This document shows positions 6,883 through 9,043 of a stretch of 9,043 nucleotides of DNA, one piece after another. Under the pieces are notes generated by a model. That model made no database searches. It saw nothing but the letters and a program-made list of their open reading frames with translations, and was not told the origin of the DNA. This DNA is from Bacteroidota bacterium. GTDB lineage: Bacteria; Bacteroidota; Bacteroidia; SpSt-205; S141-50. The position numbers and the translations under genes were made by a program. How positions within the stretch are numbered: the first letter of the stretch is position 1; the number at the start of each line of letters is the position of its first letter. The DNA lies in contig WFXK01000030.1 of NCBI GenBank assembly GCA_015490695.1, positions 1 to 9,043 on the forward strand. Reading direction: 5' to 3'.

Positions 6883-6913
6883 TTTGGAAAATATTAATTT
6901 TCTTGTAACTTTA
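6883..6913 (+). promoter_or_regulatory. Predicted promoter of the zinc-ribbon gene pair
   Basis: TTTG (6883-6886), a spacer of exactly 19 bases, then TAACTTTA (6906-6913) match TTTG-N19-TAnnTTTG with one mismatch at the last base. The ATG at 6919 follows 5 bases later, so a leaderless or nearly leaderless mRNA is predicted. The TTTG is the right half of CAAATTTG (6879-6886), abutting the -33 of the divergent promoter. Simultaneous polymerase binding at both looks sterically difficult. Confidence 0.6.
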
Positions 6914-6918
6914 TCCCC

Positions 6919-8031
6919 ATGATAGAAGTTCCGTGTAGTCAATGTGGTGCAGCTTTAACGCCAGGGGAACAAGCTGTTATAACGTGTCCCTATTGTAAGG
7001 CAGAAACCTATACGATTTTTAGGAAGTACATCTGCAGCCATTGTCAAAAACCTATAGTTTCCATTGCGCAAGAGCATGTTAGAGCCGTTGCCTGTGAACA
7101 TTGTAAAAAGCTCACTTTCTTAGAACCGCCGCCATATTCTTTAAATTGTCGAGTAGAGCCGCCACCTATTTCCTTAGGAACTTCTTTAGAGTGGAAAGGC
7201 ACCACCTATACTTTTGTTAGTTACGTGGTTTATCAATGGTGGGCTTTTCAAGAGCAAAAAACAGGAAAGATAGAAGTATATACAGCTGTCTCTAATGATG
7301 GTAAATACCTTCGCATTCAACCTGTCATCCCCTTAGCACGAGATGCAGAAGAACCTCAACAAGTACTTGTATTGGATAAGCTTCAGAAAGAAGTTTTAAA
7401 AAAATGGGAAACCCGACGAAAAGAAGTTTATAATCTAACAGACCTTTGGATGGCATTAGACCTTTCAGAGCATTGGAATAGGAAATCTTTTTGGAATGCA
7501 TTTATTGTTGCATTGCGTCCTATTCAAGTTTGGGGTAGTATTTTAAAAGTACAACCTTGGTATGAACCGGCAATGGCTTCGGTAGCTTATCCAGAGGAGC
7601 ATGAAGCAGAGCCTGACATGGACGAATATGAAAATATAGATGAGTACTTAGAAGCCTTAGATGATGAGAAGAGGAGGGAAGCGTTTCTTAGACGTAGGTC
7701 GCTTGCAGAAGTTTTTGACATTAAGCGCACTTCAGAAGATATCATATTCCCAACTTGTTTCCATTATGGAGAAAAGATGAGTTTTTCATCCTGGGCAAAA
7801 CTTTCAAAAGGCACTTTTCCTGGCGATTTTTCTTCTGCTTTCCCTCACGCCTCCGTAGAGGAGTTTTCTCCTTTATCTGGTGATGGACCTACAGAAAGAT
7901 TTGTGTTTCCTGAAGGAAGGCTTATTCCGGAAACTTCTACCAAAAAGGGCGTAGGGCAAAAAGGGCAGAGTGGCGGCTGCCTTTCATTACTACTTCTACT
8001 GCTACTTTTATTATTGGGAAGCCTATGGTAG
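6919..8031 (+). CDS. Double zinc-ribbon, DUF4178-like membrane-anchored protein
   Basis: A 370-residue protein of no established function. Two zinc ribbons come first: Cys6-X2-Cys9-X13-Cys23-X2-Cys26 and Cys39-X2-Cys42-X16-Cys59-X2-Cys62. A segment from about residue 85 (ISLGTSLEWKGTTYTFVSYV) to 133 (VSNDGKYLRI) resembles the start of DUF4178 domains, which in Bacteroidota often follow a zinc ribbon; this is a tentative match. The middle has aromatic-rich strands and an acidic stretch (226-252). The C-terminus is Gly-Gly-Cys, Leu, Ser, ten leucines, then GSLW: a short tail anchor, putting the ribbons in the cytoplasm if inserted as a C-tail protein. The start is fixed by the first ribbon being only five residues in. 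Its last 7 bases overlap the start of a paralogue. DUF4178 proteins have been noted beside polyamine-synthase-like and DUF350 genes; none are seen here. Confidence 0.85.
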   Translation: MIEVPCSQCGAALTPGEQAVITCPYCKAETYTIFRKYICSHCQKPIVSIAQEHVRAVACEHCKKLTFLEPPPYSLNCRVEPPPISLGTSLEWKGTTYTFVSYVVYQWWAFQEQKTGKIEVYTAVSNDGKYLRIQPVIPLARDAEEPQQVLVLDKLQKEVLKKWETRRKEVYNLTDLWMALDLSEHWNRKSFWNAFIVALRPIQVWGSILKVQPWYEPAMASVAYPEEHEAEPDMDEYENIDEYLEALDDEKRREAFLRRRSLAEVFDIKRTSEDIIFPTCFHYGEKMSFSSWAKLSKGTFPGDFSSAFPHASVEEFSPLSGDGPTERFVFPEGRLIPETSTKKGVGQKGQSGGCLSLLLLLLLLLLGSLW

Positions 8032-9043
8032 GAGATGCATACACTTGTAAGCAATGTGGAACGCCTTTAGAAGTGGAAGCAACCGATAGAAAAGTAACTT
8101 GTGCATCGTGCGGTAGTGTTAATGTTATTCACTTTAATGAAGTGGCTTGTAGCAATTGTAGTGCTACGCTTGCTGTAGGTTTCACAGGGTTTCTCCATTA
8201 TGCTTATTGCTCTCAGTGCAGAACTATTATGGCAGTTGTTGGACGTCAAACAAAAACCTTAGCAAAGATTGAACACGAAAATGTTACGAAATCCTTACCG
8301 CTTGAACAAGCACCTCCTTATTTTACTGTTCCTACATCTCCATGGCAAGGAAAATGGTTAACAAAAGGGTGGATGAGGAAACAAGTGCTTAATGAAAAAT
8401 ATTGTTGGCAAATGGAATATTACACTTTGGTTCATGAAACGAAAGGTAGTCTAACGCTTATTCCTAACTTCCATATTCCCCTTCCAGCGGGAAACAAAGG
8501 CATTTTTTTACTGGAATGTATTCAACCTAAGGAGACTATACAAAAACCTTTTTCTGTACGGACTATTTACTATAGTAATGTCTATAGATTAAAAGAGGCA
8601 CTGCTTTTAGATTTGATGACTTCTTCAGATCTCATGCCCAGGTATCTTAAAAATCAATACACTTTGCGTTTTATGTATATAATAAGCGGGGCGGATATGG
8701 GAGGGGCTTTTGCTTATGTGCCCATCCCCTTAGCAGGTGTTGCTGCTGTCTATGTCCATCGTCAAGAGCCTAATAAAATCATCTATATAGAAAAATACCC
8801 CTCTGAGTCCTTGGAATTGGTTTTCTCTGGGGTGTATGTTCCGTTAGAAACTTTTTTAAATGCTCAGGATAAGGGACGTCGTAGTGCTGAGGAGTTATTT
8901 TCCGATGAAGCGCTTAGTTTGCCATGGGGACACGACTATACCATAAAACGCTTAAAAGAAGCGAAACGACACAGAAAAAAACAAGAGGCAGAAGCGGAAT
9001 CGTTTCTCCTTGGGATGATTTTAACAGCTATTCTGGTTATAGC
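8025..9043 (+). CDS. Second double zinc-ribbon DUF4178-like protein, 3' end outside window
   Basis: From ATG 8025 the frame is open for 339 codons to the window edge, so the gene is partial. It repeats the plan of its neighbour: Cys8-X2-Cys11-X14-Cys26-X2-Cys29 and Cys42-X2-Cys45-X16-Cys62-X2-Cys65. A middle region follows with TSPWQGKWLTKGWMRKQVL and CWQMEYYTLVHETKGSLTLI (about residues 105-155), the latter again DUF4178-like. After a basic, charged stretch (KRLKEAKRHRKKQEAEAE) a hydrophobic segment SFLLGMILTAILVIA (325-339) runs into the edge, so a C-terminal membrane anchor is likely. The identical X16 spacing of the second ribbon and the same order of parts mark it as a diverged duplicate of the gene at 6919. 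The ATG lies inside the last codons of that gene (ATGGTAG), so translation is probably coupled and the two proteins may work as a pair. Function unknown. Confidence 0.85.
   Translation, partial: MVGDAYTCKQCGTPLEVEATDRKVTCASCGSVNVIHFNEVACSNCSATLAVGFTGFLHYAYCSQCRTIMAVVGRQTKTLAKIEHENVTKSLPLEQAPPYFTVPTSPWQGKWLTKGWMRKQVLNEKYCWQMEYYTLVHETKGSLTLIPNFHIPLPAGNKGIFLLECIQPKETIQKPFSVRTIYYSNVYRLKEALLLDLMTSSDLMPRYLKNQYTLRFMYIISGADMGGAFAYVPIPLAGVAAVYVHRQEPNKIIYIEKYPSESLELVFSGVYVPLETFLNAQDKGRRSAEELFSDEALSLPWGHDYTIKRLKEAKRHRKKQEAEAESFLLGMILTAILVI

Noticed and set aside
7845..8249. Two short minus-strand open frames opposite the zinc-ribbon genes
   Set aside because: They lie antisense to the ribbon- and tail-coding regions, which have the conserved Cys pattern on the plus strand.

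Overview
The window looks like chromosomal DNA of a member of the Bacteroidota, perhaps Cytophagales-like; I cannot place it further. Three things point there. Several gene starts are preceded by the -33 TTTG / -7 TAnnTTTG promoter type of that phylum. The signal peptides end at or just before Gln. One outer-membrane beta-barrel ends in the TDYxDN-type motif common in Bacteroidota barrels. Base composition is AT-rich and evenly spread, and I saw no tRNA, rRNA, CRISPR array or insertion sequence. No gap between genes exceeds about 90 bp.

Layout, left to right. Positions 49-3049 (+) form a tight three-gene run: pyruvate dehydrogenase E1 beta, a PaaG-like enoyl-CoA isomerase/hydratase (8 bp gap) and a glutamate/aspartate:cation symporter (4 bp overlap). 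Positions 3138-5326 (+) hold two related ankyrin-repeat genes with signal peptides. The first is broken by two frame changes, both falling in the loop between repeats. The second is intact, with 33-residue repeats in perfect register. Positions 5328-6844 (-) hold an outer-membrane beta-barrel gene followed, with a 4 bp overlap, by a lipoprotein resembling a TIM-barrel glycosidase whose expected catalytic glutamates are absent. This pair converges on the intact ankyrin gene with one base between stop codons. Positions 6919-9043 (+) hold two overlapping paralogous genes for proteins with two zinc ribbons, a DUF4178-like middle region and a C-terminal membrane segment; the second runs off the window.

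The beta-barrel/lipoprotein pair and the zinc-ribbon pair diverge from one 74 bp spacer. There the palindrome CAAATTTG supplies a -33 TTTG to each strand, and both -7 elements end only 5-6 bases before the ATG, so both transcripts should be leaderless or nearly so.

The first block is central metabolism and transport. The rest is cell-envelope and membrane-associated: secreted ankyrin proteins, a barrel plus lipoprotein, and zinc-ribbon membrane proteins. The least described element is the divergent barrel/lipoprotein and zinc-ribbon locus. Its function cannot be read from the sequence.
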